Part shown: positions 23,399-31,992 of the stretch, one piece after another
Layout: each line of letters opens with the position of its first letter
Numbering within the stretch: position 1 is the first letter of the stretch
Origin: Caulobacter sp031457805
Lineage (GTDB): Bacteria > Pseudomonadota > Alphaproteobacteria > Caulobacterales > Caulobacteraceae
NCBI RefSeq assembly: GCF_031457805.1
Contig: NZ_JAVDXI010000002.1
Location: forward strand, 62,001-126,000
Length of the DNA stretch: 64,000 bases
Direction of reading: 5' to 3'
Notes under the pieces: model-generated
Seen by the model: the letters and a program-made list of their open reading frames with translations, nothing else
Database searches by the model: none
Told to the model about the DNA's origin: nothing
Made by a program: the position numbers and the translations under genes

Positions 23399-23794
23399 AT
23401 GGCTTCCATGGGCAACGACATCGACGTTCACCTGGGCAAGCGCCTGCGTCGCCGCCGTCGTCTGCTGGGTCTCACCCAGCAGCAACTGGCTGGCACGGTC
23501 GGCGTGCGCTTTCAGCAGATCCAAAAGTATGAGTGCGGCGCCAACCGCATCTCGGCCGCGCGGCTGTGGCAGCTGTCCGAAGCGCTCGAGGTTCCGGTCG
23601 GCTACTTCTACGACGGCCTGTCGGACACCCGTCGCGAGACGACCAGCGAGTCGGCCGAAGGCGGCGAGATGTTCGCCCGTAAGGAAACCCTCGACCTGAT
23701 CCGGGCCTACTACCTGCTGGGCGAGCGTCCGCGCCGTCGCCTTCTGGACCTGGCCAAGTCGCTGAATGGCGGCGCCGAGCACGCCGACGCTTAA
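23399..23794 (+). CDS. XRE-family regulator, PraR/SinR-like
   Basis: A 131-residue protein with a Cro/CI HTH at about 12-67 (GLTQQQLAGTVGVRFQQIQKYE, given as positions 24-45) and a conserved alphaproteobacterial tail (LIRAYYLLGERPRRRLLDLAKSL). It has the layout of the PraR-type regulators of rhizobia that control biofilm and quorum-sensing genes. The role in Caulobacter is not established here. ATG at 23399 preceded by AAGGGGG. Confidence 0.88.
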   Translation: MASMGNDIDVHLGKRLRRRRRLLGLTQQQLAGTVGVRFQQIQKYECGANRISAARLWQLSEALEVPVGYFYDGLSDTRRETTSESAEGGEMFARKETLDLIRAYYLLGERPRRRLLDLAKSLNGGAEHADA

Positions 23795-23856
23795 AGTCGG
23801 CGAACGCAGACAGTCACTGGTGGCGTACCTGCGGCGGGGAGGTTACATCCCCGCCC

Positions 23857-24693
23857 ATGACGCTCTCCGCTGACCGGCTCGCGGCGCTTGACGCCTTCAT
23901 TCTCGACCTCAATCGGGCTTCCGCTGAGGTGATCCTGCCGCTGTTCCGGGCCGACCACGGCCTTGAGGACAAGGGGGCGGGCAAGAACCTGCCGCGCGAC
24001 ACCCACGCGGCCTTCGATCCGGTCACCGAGGCCGATCGCGGCGCCGAAGCTACTATCCGCAAGCTGATCGCCGAGCACTATCCCGAGCACGGGGTGATCG
24101 GCGAGGAGTATGGCGAGGATCGCCCCGACGCCGAGTTCGTCTGGGTGCTCGACCCGATCGACGGCACGCGCGCCTTTATCGCTGGCCTGCCGCTGTGGAC
24201 CACCCTGATCGGCCTGCGCCACCAGGGCCGTCCCGTGCTGGGTTCAATTGGCCAGCCATTCATCGACGAGGTCTTCGTCGGCCACGCCGGCGGGTCGCGT
24301 CTTGTCGCCGGCGGCCAAGAACGCACGATCCACGTTCGCGAGTGCGCCAACATCAATGACGCGGTCATTGCGACCACCGATCCGGACGCCTGTTTCGACG
24401 GCGCCGAACGCGGCGCCTGGCTGCAGGTCCGCGCCGCCGCCAAGCTGGCGCGCCTCGGCTGCGACGCCTACGCCTACGCCATGGTCGCCATGGGCAAGAT
24501 GGACATGGTCATCGAGGCGGGCCTGAAGTCCTGGGACATCGAGGCCGCCATCCCCGTGATCGAGGGCGCCGGCGGCCTAGTCACCAACTGGCGCGGCGAG
24601 GCTGTGGGTCCGAACGGCGGCCAGATGGTGATCTCGGGCGACCGGCGTCCGCTGGACGAAGCGCTGGTCAGTCTGAGACGTTCGGCGAAATAA
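23857..24693 (+). CDS. hisN: Histidinol-phosphatase, inositol monophosphatase family
   Basis: A 278-residue Mg-dependent phosphatase with the IMPase signature residues GEEYG (82-86), DPIDGTRAF (Asp99, Asp102) and SWDIEAAIPVIEGAGG. The RAF after DPIDGT and the overall length match HisN, which removes the phosphate from histidinol phosphate in alphaproteobacterial histidine synthesis. Another IMPase-family substrate cannot be excluded. Its end overlaps the convergent hydrolase gene by 26 bases. Confidence 0.85.
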   Translation: MTLSADRLAALDAFILDLNRASAEVILPLFRADHGLEDKGAGKNLPRDTHAAFDPVTEADRGAEATIRKLIAEHYPEHGVIGEEYGEDRPDAEFVWVLDPIDGTRAFIAGLPLWTTLIGLRHQGRPVLGSIGQPFIDEVFVGHAGGSRLVAGGQERTIHVRECANINDAVIATTDPDACFDGAERGAWLQVRAAAKLARLGCDAYAYAMVAMGKMDMVIEAGLKSWDIEAAIPVIEGAGGLVTNWRGEAVGPNGGQMVISGDRRPLDEALVSLRRSAK

Positions 24694-25648
24694 GCGGCTC
24701 GCGCGGGGCAAGCGGATCGACCGTCTCGTCGAACGCTTTCCAAAACAACGCGCGGCGAGCGTCGGTCTCGACCAGGATCTCGTGGAATGCGCCCGGGACC
24801 TCGATATAGCGCCCCTTGGGGATACGGCCGGCGATCGACTTGGAGTCGACGTTCAGCACCCGGTTGTCGAGTTCAGCGCCCAGGATGGTCACCGGAACGG
24901 TGATCTTTTCGACCGACCGGCTGCGACGCAACCAGGCGCAGGCCGAGATCGCGAAGTCGGCCCAGCCCCAGGTCATGCCGCCAAGCGCGATCTCCGGATG
25001 CGCGCGCAGCTGCGACTGATAGCGATCGTAGCGCGTCTCATCGTGGGTCAGGCCATCGCCCTGGAAGGTCTGGGTCAGCGGATCGTAGGGGGTCTGCACA
25101 TACTCGCCCGCCAACCCGATCCGCGACATCACGAACGCCAAAGGGCGCGCCAGCCACGGCGGGACGCCCGCGGTATTGAGGCCGAGCATCGGCGCCGACA
25201 GCACCGCCGCCGCGAGGCGTGGTTCACCGTGGGCCAGGACCAGCATCGTCAGACACCCACCCATCGAGTGACTGACCGCCACCCAGGGCTTGGGCATCCG
25301 CGCCTCGAAAGCATCGAGCAGCGCCTTGTGGTCGGAAACGAAGGTCTTGAAGCCTCGGGCATGGCCCTTGAGGCGGTCTGGCAAGACGCGGGCTGAAAGC
25401 CCCTGCCCTCGCCAGTCGTGCAGCAGCACGGCGAAGCCGCGCGCGAGGAGGTCCTCAACGACCTCGAAGTACTTCTCCAGCGGCTCGCTGCGTCCGGGGC
25501 TCAGCACCACCGTTCCCCGCGCGGGCCCTTCCGGGAAAAACGTCGCGGCGCGGAGGGTCGCCCCATCCGCGCCACAAAACCATTCGGCCTTGCCGCTGTC
25601 GGGAACCGGGGCCTCGGGAATCGAGACCAGAGGCGCCGGTCCCCCCAT
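24668..25648 (-). CDS. Lysophospholipase-like alpha/beta hydrolase
   Basis: A 326-residue serine hydrolase of the Hydrolase_4/PldB type: RGTVVLSPGRSEPLEKYFEV, LLHDWRGQGLSAR, nucleophile elbow SHSMGG, an Asp in ILGAELDNRVLN and a His in GAFHEIL. It would act on monoacyl lipids; the substrate is not proved. Starts with ATG at 25648, three bases after which the SCP2 gene ends, so the two are one transcription unit. Confidence 0.87.
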   Translation of the reverse strand: MGGPAPLVSIPEAPVPDSGKAEWFCGADGATLRAATFFPEGPARGTVVLSPGRSEPLEKYFEVVEDLLARGFAVLLHDWRGQGLSARVLPDRLKGHARGFKTFVSDHKALLDAFEARMPKPWVAVSHSMGGCLTMLVLAHGEPRLAAAVLSAPMLGLNTAGVPPWLARPLAFVMSRIGLAGEYVQTPYDPLTQTFQGDGLTHDETRYDRYQSQLRAHPEIALGGMTWGWADFAISACAWLRRSRSVEKITVPVTILGAELDNRVLNVDSKSIAGRIPKGRYIEVPGAFHEILVETDARRALFWKAFDETVDPLAPREPLISPNVSD

Positions 25649-25651
25649 CGC

Positions 25652-25960
25652 TTAGCGGAGCTTGGCGAACAGCGCGCCCATCTTGGGCTGCAGCCCCATG
25701 GCCACGCCCATGTCCGACAGCTTCAGCTTGCCGGTCATGACGGCCATCGTCGGGTCCAGCTTGCCTTCGCCCATGGCGACCAGGTCGTCCAGGGCCAGGG
25801 TCATGGTCAGGTCGGCCGGCTTGTCTTCGTTGGTGACCGAACCGCCGTCGATGTGGATGACACCGGCGTCCTTCAGGTCGAACTTCAGGGACTTGCCCAG
25901 GCCGCTGTCGTCGCCAACGGCGGTTTTGATCTTGTCGGTGAGTTCCTGGATGGTGGCCAT
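25652..25960 (-). CDS. SCP2 sterol-carrier-domain protein
   Basis: A 102-residue stand-alone SCP2 domain, a hydrophobic-pocket lipid carrier fold: SLKFDLKDAGVIHIDGG, ADLTMTLALDDLVAMGEGKLDP, GKLKLSDMGVAMGLQPKM. In bacteria such proteins bind acyl or isoprenoid lipids. It is encoded directly before a lysophospholipase-like hydrolase, which suggests lipid handling. The ATG at 25960 is chosen as the family's usual start. Confidence 0.9.
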   Translation of the reverse strand: MATIQELTDKIKTAVGDDSGLGKSLKFDLKDAGVIHIDGGSVTNEDKPADLTMTLALDDLVAMGEGKLDPTMAVMTGKLKLSDMGVAMGLQPKMGALFAKLR

Positions 25961-26048
25961 GGCGCGATCTCCCTCTGCGCTTGTGAGTTGGCGAATAGCT
26001 AGACCGGCTGACACGGTTAAGTAAACACCGTTCAGAACAGCCCTCAGT

Positions 26049-26726
26049 TTATTTCTTGCCGTCGTCGAACGCGACCCTCGTCGGCGTCCGCGACAGCTTT
26101 ACCCGCGCGGCGCCCTTGTGAGCTTCGGGGTAGAAGACGGGTACGCCTTGGACGATTTCGAGCGGAACGATACGACCGTCGCCATGGACGACCTGGCCGC
26201 CCTGGGCGCCGATAAAGCCGATCCCTGGTAGCTTTGGGACCATGAGGCCCAACGCAGGGCCCGCGGCTTTACGCATCGCCGCATTCGACTCCGACACCGT
26301 CAGCGCAAGCTCGCGCGCATCGTAATCCTGGGCCAGCCTGAGCACCGGGGCGGGCGTCATGCTGATGCCGAACTTCCTTTCCGCAGGAACGTCAAAGACG
26401 AGCTTGGCCTTACCGTTCAACTGGGTGAGCGTAGGCAATCGCTCGAACTCACCGTCATCGCGGACGGGCAAGGCTGTCGTCGCGCCATTCGCTTCAACCA
26501 ACGAGACCTTTACGTCCCCCATGGACTTGCCTTCGCTCCGCAGGACATAGCGGAGGCGCATCCGGCTACGCTCTTGCGCGGGCACCTTCAAGAACCGGTC
26601 GAGATAGACGAACACCTTCTCGGCCGGAACGGTCTTTTCGCGCGCGCTGGCGGGCGCCGCAGCGGCGGCGAGCATGAGACTAAGGCCCGTCGCGGCCAAA
26701 AGCTTCAGGGTCGTGGTCTGGCTCAT
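26049..26726 (-). CDS. Exported protein, unknown
   Basis: A 225-residue protein with a clear signal peptide (cleavage about after PASA at 28). The mature part looks beta-rich. It contains KVFVYLDRFLKVPAQERSRM and a GQVVHGDGRIVPLEIVQG segment. No family recognised. Its ATG overlaps the stop of the upstream exported methyltransferase-fold gene by 4 bases (ATGA), so the two are coupled. Confidence 0.72.
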   Translation of the reverse strand: MSQTTTLKLLAATGLSLMLAAAAAPASAREKTVPAEKVFVYLDRFLKVPAQERSRMRLRYVLRSEGKSMGDVKVSLVEANGATTALPVRDDGEFERLPTLTQLNGKAKLVFDVPAERKFGISMTPAPVLRLAQDYDARELALTVSESNAAMRKAAGPALGLMVPKLPGIGFIGAQGGQVVHGDGRIVPLEIVQGVPVFYPEAHKGAARVKLSRTPTRVAFDDGKK

Positions 26727-27619
26727 TTCGGCTTCGCGAATTTCAAGGTCATGCGGTCGCTCTCCCCGATCGCGTCGTATTTGGAATGATCAAAACCCGG
26801 CTCGGCCGGTTCGCCCCGCGGCGCCGAGAGGCGCGTCGGCGGCAGGGTCCAGACGCCGAAGGGGTGGTCTTTGGTGTCCTTGGGATTGGCGTTGATCTCG
26901 CTGGTCCCGATCAGGACGAACCCGGCCTCCTTGGCCATCTGGATGACGTAGTCCTGCTGGACGTAGCCATCCTCGGCCAGGACATCCTGCACCCGCCCGG
27001 GTTGCCCACGATGCTCCTCAATGCCGAGAATGCCGCCGGGCTTCAGCGCCGCCAGGGCGTCCTTGAACGCCTTCTCGGCGATACCGCCGGCCATCCAGTT
27101 GTGGAGGTTGCGCAGGAACAGCACCAGGTCGGCGCTGCCGTCTGGCGCGACGGGCCCGCTGGTGGGACCAAAGGCCGTAAAAGCGACCTCGCCATAGACC
27201 TTCTTCTTCTCCGCCAGCTTGCGCTGGAAGCCCTCGACAATGCCCGCCGCCGCAGGATCGGCGGGTCCTTTGGTCTCGAGCATGGCTTCGTAGAGCTTGC
27301 CGCGCGTATCGGCCAGGAACGGCGCCAGGATGTCGGTGTACCAGCCCGCGCCTGGCCAGAACTCGACGACGGTCTGACCGGGCTTAAGCTCCCAGAATTT
27401 CAGGCTTTCGACCGGGTGGCGCCAGGCGTCGCGCGCGCGGTCAGCGGGCAGGCGCCAGTCGCCCGCCACCGCCGCCTCGATCGTGTTCGGCCCGGCCTTG
27501 GCGGCGGCCTTAACCTCCGCCTTCGCCGGATCGTCCTTTTTTCCGCATGACGCCAGGGCCAGTGCCCCCGCGCCGGCCAGCAAGCCTCGCCGCGACCAGA
27601 ATTGAACTGGAACCATCAT
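26723..27619 (-). CDS. Exported methyltransferase-fold lipoprotein
   Basis: A 298-residue protein. The N-terminus has twin arginines (SRRGLLAGAGALALASC) and a lipobox LASC, so it is likely a Tat-exported lipoprotein. The body is a class-I SAM methyltransferase fold: motif I reads VVEFWPGAGWYTDIL, then SADLVLFLRNLHNW and ALKPGGILGIEEHRG. It is a paralogue of the next gene (27664-28506), with near-identical C-terminal motifs such as SEINANPKDTKDHPFGVWTL. SAM is not expected outside the cytoplasm, so function is puzzling. Confidence 0.82.
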   Translation of the reverse strand: MMVPVQFWSRRGLLAGAGALALASCGKKDDPAKAEVKAAAKAGPNTIEAAVAGDWRLPADRARDAWRHPVESLKFWELKPGQTVVEFWPGAGWYTDILAPFLADTRGKLYEAMLETKGPADPAAAGIVEGFQRKLAEKKKVYGEVAFTAFGPTSGPVAPDGSADLVLFLRNLHNWMAGGIAEKAFKDALAALKPGGILGIEEHRGQPGRVQDVLAEDGYVQQDYVIQMAKEAGFVLIGTSEINANPKDTKDHPFGVWTLPPTRLSAPRGEPAEPGFDHSKYDAIGESDRMTLKFAKPK

Positions 27620-27663
27620 TCCCCCACTGCGCGGGTCAGCTTGCTGGCGGACCTTGGCGAAAG

Positions 27664-28506
27664 TCAGGCCGGCTTGCGGAAGCGCAGGGTCATCCGATCG
27701 CTTTCACCGATAGCGTCGTACTTGCTGCGGTCGAAGTTGGGATCGGCGGGCTGGCCGCCCGGCGCGGTGCGCTTCACCGGCGGCAGGGTCCAGACCCCGA
27801 AGGGGTGATCCTTGGTGTCCTTGGGGTTTGCGTTGATCTCGGACTGCGCGTCCAGCTTGAAGCCGGCCTTCTCGGCGATGGCGATCACCGTGGCGGTGTT
27901 GAGGTAGCCGTCAGCGCCGGCGGCCTTCTCCGAGCGCGGATCGGCGCGATGTTCCTCAACAGCCAGCACGCCGCCGGGCTTCAGCACGGCGAAGAAGTCG
28001 GCGAAGACCTTGTCGGCGACGCCCGGCTGCACGGTCCAGTTATGAACATTGCGGGCGGTCAGCACGATGTCGGCCGATCCGGGCGCGCCGAGAGGACCCG
28101 ACACCGGGCCGAAGTTCGCGAACTGTGGCTTGCCGTATTTGGACGCGTCGGCGAAGCGCGCCTCGAAATCGGCGCGCCCCTTCCGAGCGCCTTCCGAAAT
28201 CTTCGGATTTGCCAGGTCCGCAACGCCAGCCACATAGGTTCCGCCCGTCGCCTTGGCGTACGGCGCCAGGATCTCGGTCCAATAGCCGCCGCCCGGGGAG
28301 ACCTCGATCACGGTCTGTCTGGGCTTGAGGCCCCAGAAGATCAGGCTTTCGTAGGGGTGGCGGGCGCCGTCCCGGGCCACATCGGCGGCGGGGCGGGTCG
28401 GCGAAGCGATGGCTGCCTTCAAGGCCGCGTCGGTGGCGGCGAAGGCGGCCGGCGCGGAAAGGGTGAAGGCGGCGGCCAGGAGCAGAACTTGGCGACGAAG
28501 CGGCAT
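27664..28506 (-). CDS. Exported methyltransferase-fold protein, paralogue
   Basis: A 280-residue protein with a signal peptide (cleaved near AAFA/ATD). It has the same methyltransferase-like body as its neighbour: VIEVSPGGGYWTEIL as motif I, SADIVLTARNVHNW, VLKPGGVLAVEEHR, then SEINANPKDTKDHPFG and KYDAIGESDRMTL. It lies 44 bases upstream of the lipoprotein paralogue in the same direction, a tandem duplication. Substrate unknown. Confidence 0.82.
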   Translation of the reverse strand: MPLRRQVLLLAAAFTLSAPAAFAATDAALKAAIASPTRPAADVARDGARHPYESLIFWGLKPRQTVIEVSPGGGYWTEILAPYAKATGGTYVAGVADLANPKISEGARKGRADFEARFADASKYGKPQFANFGPVSGPLGAPGSADIVLTARNVHNWTVQPGVADKVFADFFAVLKPGGVLAVEEHRADPRSEKAAGADGYLNTATVIAIAEKAGFKLDAQSEINANPKDTKDHPFGVWTLPPVKRTAPGGQPADPNFDRSKYDAIGESDRMTLRFRKPA

Positions 28507-28595
28507 GGGGAAGTGTCCTTCGGTCGGATGGGAGCGGCGACCTTAGCCATGCTTATCGGCGCGTCAAACGATTCACGTTCTGTGAGTTGGCGCCC

Positions 28596-28625
28596 CTTGA
28601 ACCGGAAAATCCGCTCACCAACTAG
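28596..28625 (+). promoter_or_regulatory. Possible heat-shock (sigma-32) promoter of hsp20
   Basis: CTTGAA at 28596-28601 matches the sigma-32 -35 box exactly. 17 bases later CAACTAG is only a partial match to a -10 box. It lies about 110 bases before the Hsp20 start. Plausible by position, not strong by sequence. Confidence 0.35.
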
Positions 28626-28736
28626 ATCAACGAAGGCGCTGGATGACCGGGCCTTCCGGACCACAGGCGACGCCGATCTCGGGTCGCCGAAGGGACGAAA
28701 CCCATAGACCTTGCTTGATGAGAAGGATCTGACCCT

Positions 28737-29195
28737 ATGCGTACGATCGACCTTTCGCCCCTGTACCGCTCGCTCGTCGGCTTTGACCGCCTCGCCGACC
28801 AGTTGGACGCCGCCGCGCGCAACGAAGCGGCCTCGGGCTATCCCCCCTACAACATCGAACGCACCGGCGAGAACGAGTACCGCATCGAGATAGCGGTGGC
28901 GGGCTTCAAGCCGGAAGAACTAAACGTCGAGGTGAAGGAAAACCTGCTCACCGTCACTGGCCGCAAGGCGGCCAACGACGAAGCCAAGCAGTACCTGCAT
29001 CGCGGCCTGGCCGAGCGTAACTTCGAGCGCAAGTTCCAGCTGACCGACTACCTCGTGGTGGTCGACGCCGATCTCTCGAACGGCCTGCTGTCGATCGCGC
29101 TGAAGCGCGAGCTGCCGGAAGCCCTGAAGCCTCGTACGGTGGAGATCAAGACGGTCCCCGCCTCGACCCTGATCGAAGGCGAAAAGGCCGCCTAA
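28737..29195 (+). CDS. Small heat shock protein Hsp20
   Basis: A 152-residue IbpA-like chaperone: MRTIDLSPLYRSLVGFDRL start, alpha-crystallin domain about 38-130 (YRIEIAVAGFKPEELNVEVKENLLTVTGRK, given as positions 46-75), GLAERNFERKFQL and a GLLSIALKRELPE segment, and a short C-terminal tail. It binds unfolding proteins to prevent aggregation. A strong terminator follows. Confidence 0.95.
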   Translation: MRTIDLSPLYRSLVGFDRLADQLDAAARNEAASGYPPYNIERTGENEYRIEIAVAGFKPEELNVEVKENLLTVTGRKAANDEAKQYLHRGLAERNFERKFQLTDYLVVVDADLSNGLLSIALKRELPEALKPRTVEIKTVPASTLIEGEKAA

Positions 29196-29238
29196 GCGGC
29201 GGCCCTGTTTATCTGTCTCCCAATCCCCTCTGAACTTA

Positions 29239-29265
29239 GGCGGCGTCGAAAGGCGCCGCCTTTTT
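29239..29265 (+). terminator. Terminator of hsp20
   Basis: GGCGGCG/CGCCGCC stem with an 8-base loop followed by five T's. It also faces the end of the convergent pentapeptide gene. Confidence 0.9.
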
Positions 29266-29272
29266 CATGGGA

Positions 29273-30538
29273 TCAGTCCGGCATCGACAGATCCAGGCCC
29301 TGGACCTGACTGAGATCAACATCGCGGAAACTGGTCTTGACCACTCTGGCTCCGGTGAAATCGGCCCCGCGAACATCTGCGCCGTCCAGGATCGCCTCGC
29401 TGAGATCGGCCGTTTGAAGCATCGCGTACCGCAGGCGCGCGGCCTGCAAACTCGCCTGCGTCCGGCGATCCGGGCCGAGCGGCAGCGGAGACAGATGGGC
29501 CTGCCGCAGGTCGGCCTTGGTCAGGTTAGCCCCGGCGAGCTTGGCGCCCCGCAGATCGGCGCCGCGCAGGTTGGCCGCACGCAGATCGGCGTTCTGAAGA
29601 TTTGCGCCCTGAAGCTGCGCGCCTGAGAGATCCAGGCCCACCATGCAGGCCCCCTTGGCGCTCATCGCCGTCAGCCGAAGCCCCTTGAGCTTGTCGCCCA
29701 GCGGGCGCAGGTCTTCGCCGTCCAGGCGCGCTGGCGAGCCCTCTTTGCCACCGGTCTGGCACCAGCTTTGATTGCCCGCGCAGCGGCGAAGCAATTCATC
29801 GACGCGCGCTAACGCCTCGCGGCTCGCGGCTTGGAGGGTCCCGTTCATATGGGCCCCGGAGACCCGCGCGGTTGACGTGTCGACCCCAGCCATGACGGCG
29901 CCCGAGAGGTTGGCCCCCTCAAGATTCGTCCCCTTCACGTCCGCGCCATCCAGGATCGCCCCTGACAGGTTCGCTTCCTTGAGGTTCGCCCCCGAAAGCT
30001 TGGCGCCCTTCAAGGAGCAGTCGCTGAAGTCGGCCTTGAAGGCCGACACGCCCTCGAACTGTGAACCGTCCAGCGTTGCGCCGGAGAAGTTGACCTCATC
30101 AACCTCGCCCTGGCGGGTCTCGTGACGCAGGGTCTCAAGGCCTTTGCGGGGATGGGGAATGGCGATCTGGCCTTCCCGGAAATCGGCCTGGGTCAGATCG
30201 GCCTGAGCGAGGTTCGCGCCGCGCAGGCAAGCGCCGCGCAGATCCGCGCGAACCAGCGAAGCCTGGCGCATGTCGCTCTTGCGCAGGTCACAGCCGAACA
30301 GGCTTGCGCGATCCAGCTTGGTGCGAACCATGCGACAGCCATCGAGCACCGAAGCGGAAAGGTCCGCATCGACGAGATTCCGGAACGACAGATCAAGGCC
30401 CGACAGCTGAACGAAACGAAGCGAAGCCCGCTTACCGCCCTGCTTGCCGGTAACGAATTTCTCGTGCGCCGTTACGATCATGTCGAGCTCGGCTTGGCTC
30501 AGGCGACGACGCCCAGCCACGCTCTGCGCGGCGTTCAT
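29273..30538 (-). CDS. Pentapeptide-repeat protein A
   Basis: A 421-residue protein dominated by A(D/N)LXX repeats in two blocks (about 45-230 and 300-415), which fold as right-handed quadrilateral beta-helices. The two blocks are joined by a region without repeats (about 235-300, containing LARVDELLRRCAGNQSW). The N-terminus (RRLSQAELDMIVTAHEKFVTGKQGG area) is helical. It is a paralogue of the next gene. Pentapeptide proteins can mimic DNA, act as scaffolds or lie at membranes; no function can be assigned. Confidence 0.9.
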   Translation of the reverse strand: MNAAQSVAGRRRLSQAELDMIVTAHEKFVTGKQGGKRASLRFVQLSGLDLSFRNLVDADLSASVLDGCRMVRTKLDRASLFGCDLRKSDMRQASLVRADLRGACLRGANLAQADLTQADFREGQIAIPHPRKGLETLRHETRQGEVDEVNFSGATLDGSQFEGVSAFKADFSDCSLKGAKLSGANLKEANLSGAILDGADVKGTNLEGANLSGAVMAGVDTSTARVSGAHMNGTLQAASREALARVDELLRRCAGNQSWCQTGGKEGSPARLDGEDLRPLGDKLKGLRLTAMSAKGACMVGLDLSGAQLQGANLQNADLRAANLRGADLRGAKLAGANLTKADLRQAHLSPLPLGPDRRTQASLQAARLRYAMLQTADLSEAILDGADVRGADFTGARVVKTSFRDVDLSQVQGLDLSMPD

Positions 30539-30640
30539 AACGAAATTCCCCGTATGAGTTTTTTCTCTTGGTTACGCGGACTCTAACGGCGACCGACGAG
30601 CGAAGCGTTAAAACTGCGTCGGATTGTCGCAAAATATTTC

Positions 30641-31900
30641 TCAAATGACATCATCCAGGCCGCGCGCCGCCAGACGGATCGCCCCGGTCAGATCCACGTC
30701 CCGTAGCTGGGCGCTGGTGAAATTCGCCCGCGAGACATCCGAGCCCGCCATACGAGCTTGCCGAAGGTCGGCGCGCGCGAGGTCGGCGTTGGTCAGGATC
30801 GCGCCTGTGAGGTCGACGGGCAAAAGCCGATCCGCCGCGATCAGCAGCGGCCCCAGTTGGGCGTCTCGCAGGTCCGCCCCCGTCAGTTTCGCGCCCTTCA
30901 AACGGGCGCCGCGCAGGTCGGCGCGACGCAGGTTGCAGCCCCGCAGATCCGCGCCATCCAACTGCGCGCCCTGCATCTGCACGCCCTCCATGTCGAGGCC
31001 GTAGAAGACGGCGCCCTTGGCTGACAGCGCCGTGAGATTGAAGCCGCGGACTGAGCGCAGGTTGCGCAGATCCGCCTTGTCGAACACCGAGGGCTTTCCC
31101 TCGGCCCCGCCGGTCTCGATCCATCGCGCGTGATCGGCGATCATCTGCTCATAGGGCAGATCCGAAACGCTGGTGCCCGACGGCTTGTCGGTCAGGGCGC
31201 CTTCCATGTTGGTGTCGTTGACGTTCCACGACAGGGTCTTGGCCCCGACCAGAACAGCGTTGCGCAAATCCGCGCCAGCAAGATTGGCGCCCGAAAGGTC
31301 GGCTCCGGCCAGGTTGGCGCCGTTGAAATTGGCCTGTTTGAGGTTGGCGCGGACCAGCTTGGCGTCCTTCAGGATCGCATCGCTGAAGTCGGCCTTGGTG
31401 GCGACAATGCCGGAAAGCCGCGACCGCTCGAGATTGGCGCCCGACAAGTTGGCCCCGGAAGCGAAGGCTTCGCGCTGGGTCGGCTCGATGACGCGGTAGC
31501 CTTCCTTGCGATCGGCGGCGGCGATCGTGCCTTCCCGCAAGTCGGCTTCGAACATGTCGGCGCCCGTCAGATTAGCCCCGCGCAGACTGGAGCCCCGCAG
31601 GTCCGCCCGCCGCAACGAGGCGTCGGTGAGATCGGCCCCTTGCAGGTCGGCGCCGTAGAAGTTGGCGTTGTCGAGCTTGGCCTTTCGCAGGTCGCAGCCG
31701 ACCAGAACAGCGCCCGTGAAGTCGGCGTCGCAGAGATTGCGCCCAGGCACGGACAGGCCAGACAGGTCGCAGAAGGCGAACACGGCGCGCGCGCCGCCCA
31801 TCCGCGCCGACCACAGGCGGTCGTGCTTGGCGCAGATGACGTCCACCTCGTACTGCGTCAGGCGCTTGTATTCTTGTGGTGTGCTGGCGGCGCCGCTCAT
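30641..31900 (-). CDS. Pentapeptide-repeat protein B
   Basis: A 419-residue paralogue of protein A with the same plan: a short helical N-terminus (RLTQYEVDVICAKHDRLW), a first repeat block, a central non-repeat segment (SDLPYEQMIADHARWIETGG), then a second repeat block. It lies about 100 bases upstream of protein A in the same direction. The shared architecture, including the insert, argues for a common ancestor and a shared partner rather than random repeat growth. Confidence 0.9.
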   Translation of the reverse strand: MSGAASTPQEYKRLTQYEVDVICAKHDRLWSARMGGARAVFAFCDLSGLSVPGRNLCDADFTGAVLVGCDLRKAKLDNANFYGADLQGADLTDASLRRADLRGSSLRGANLTGADMFEADLREGTIAAADRKEGYRVIEPTQREAFASGANLSGANLERSRLSGIVATKADFSDAILKDAKLVRANLKQANFNGANLAGADLSGANLAGADLRNAVLVGAKTLSWNVNDTNMEGALTDKPSGTSVSDLPYEQMIADHARWIETGGAEGKPSVFDKADLRNLRSVRGFNLTALSAKGAVFYGLDMEGVQMQGAQLDGADLRGCNLRRADLRGARLKGAKLTGADLRDAQLGPLLIAADRLLPVDLTGAILTNADLARADLRQARMAGSDVSRANFTSAQLRDVDLTGAIRLAARGLDDVI

Positions 31901-31992
31901 GGCTCGCTGGGTGTCCCGAGTTAACGGAACACCTTGCGCAGAGCAAAATTAACGCCGTGTTTCCAACACCTTCGGCTTAAGCCTGAGCGCTT

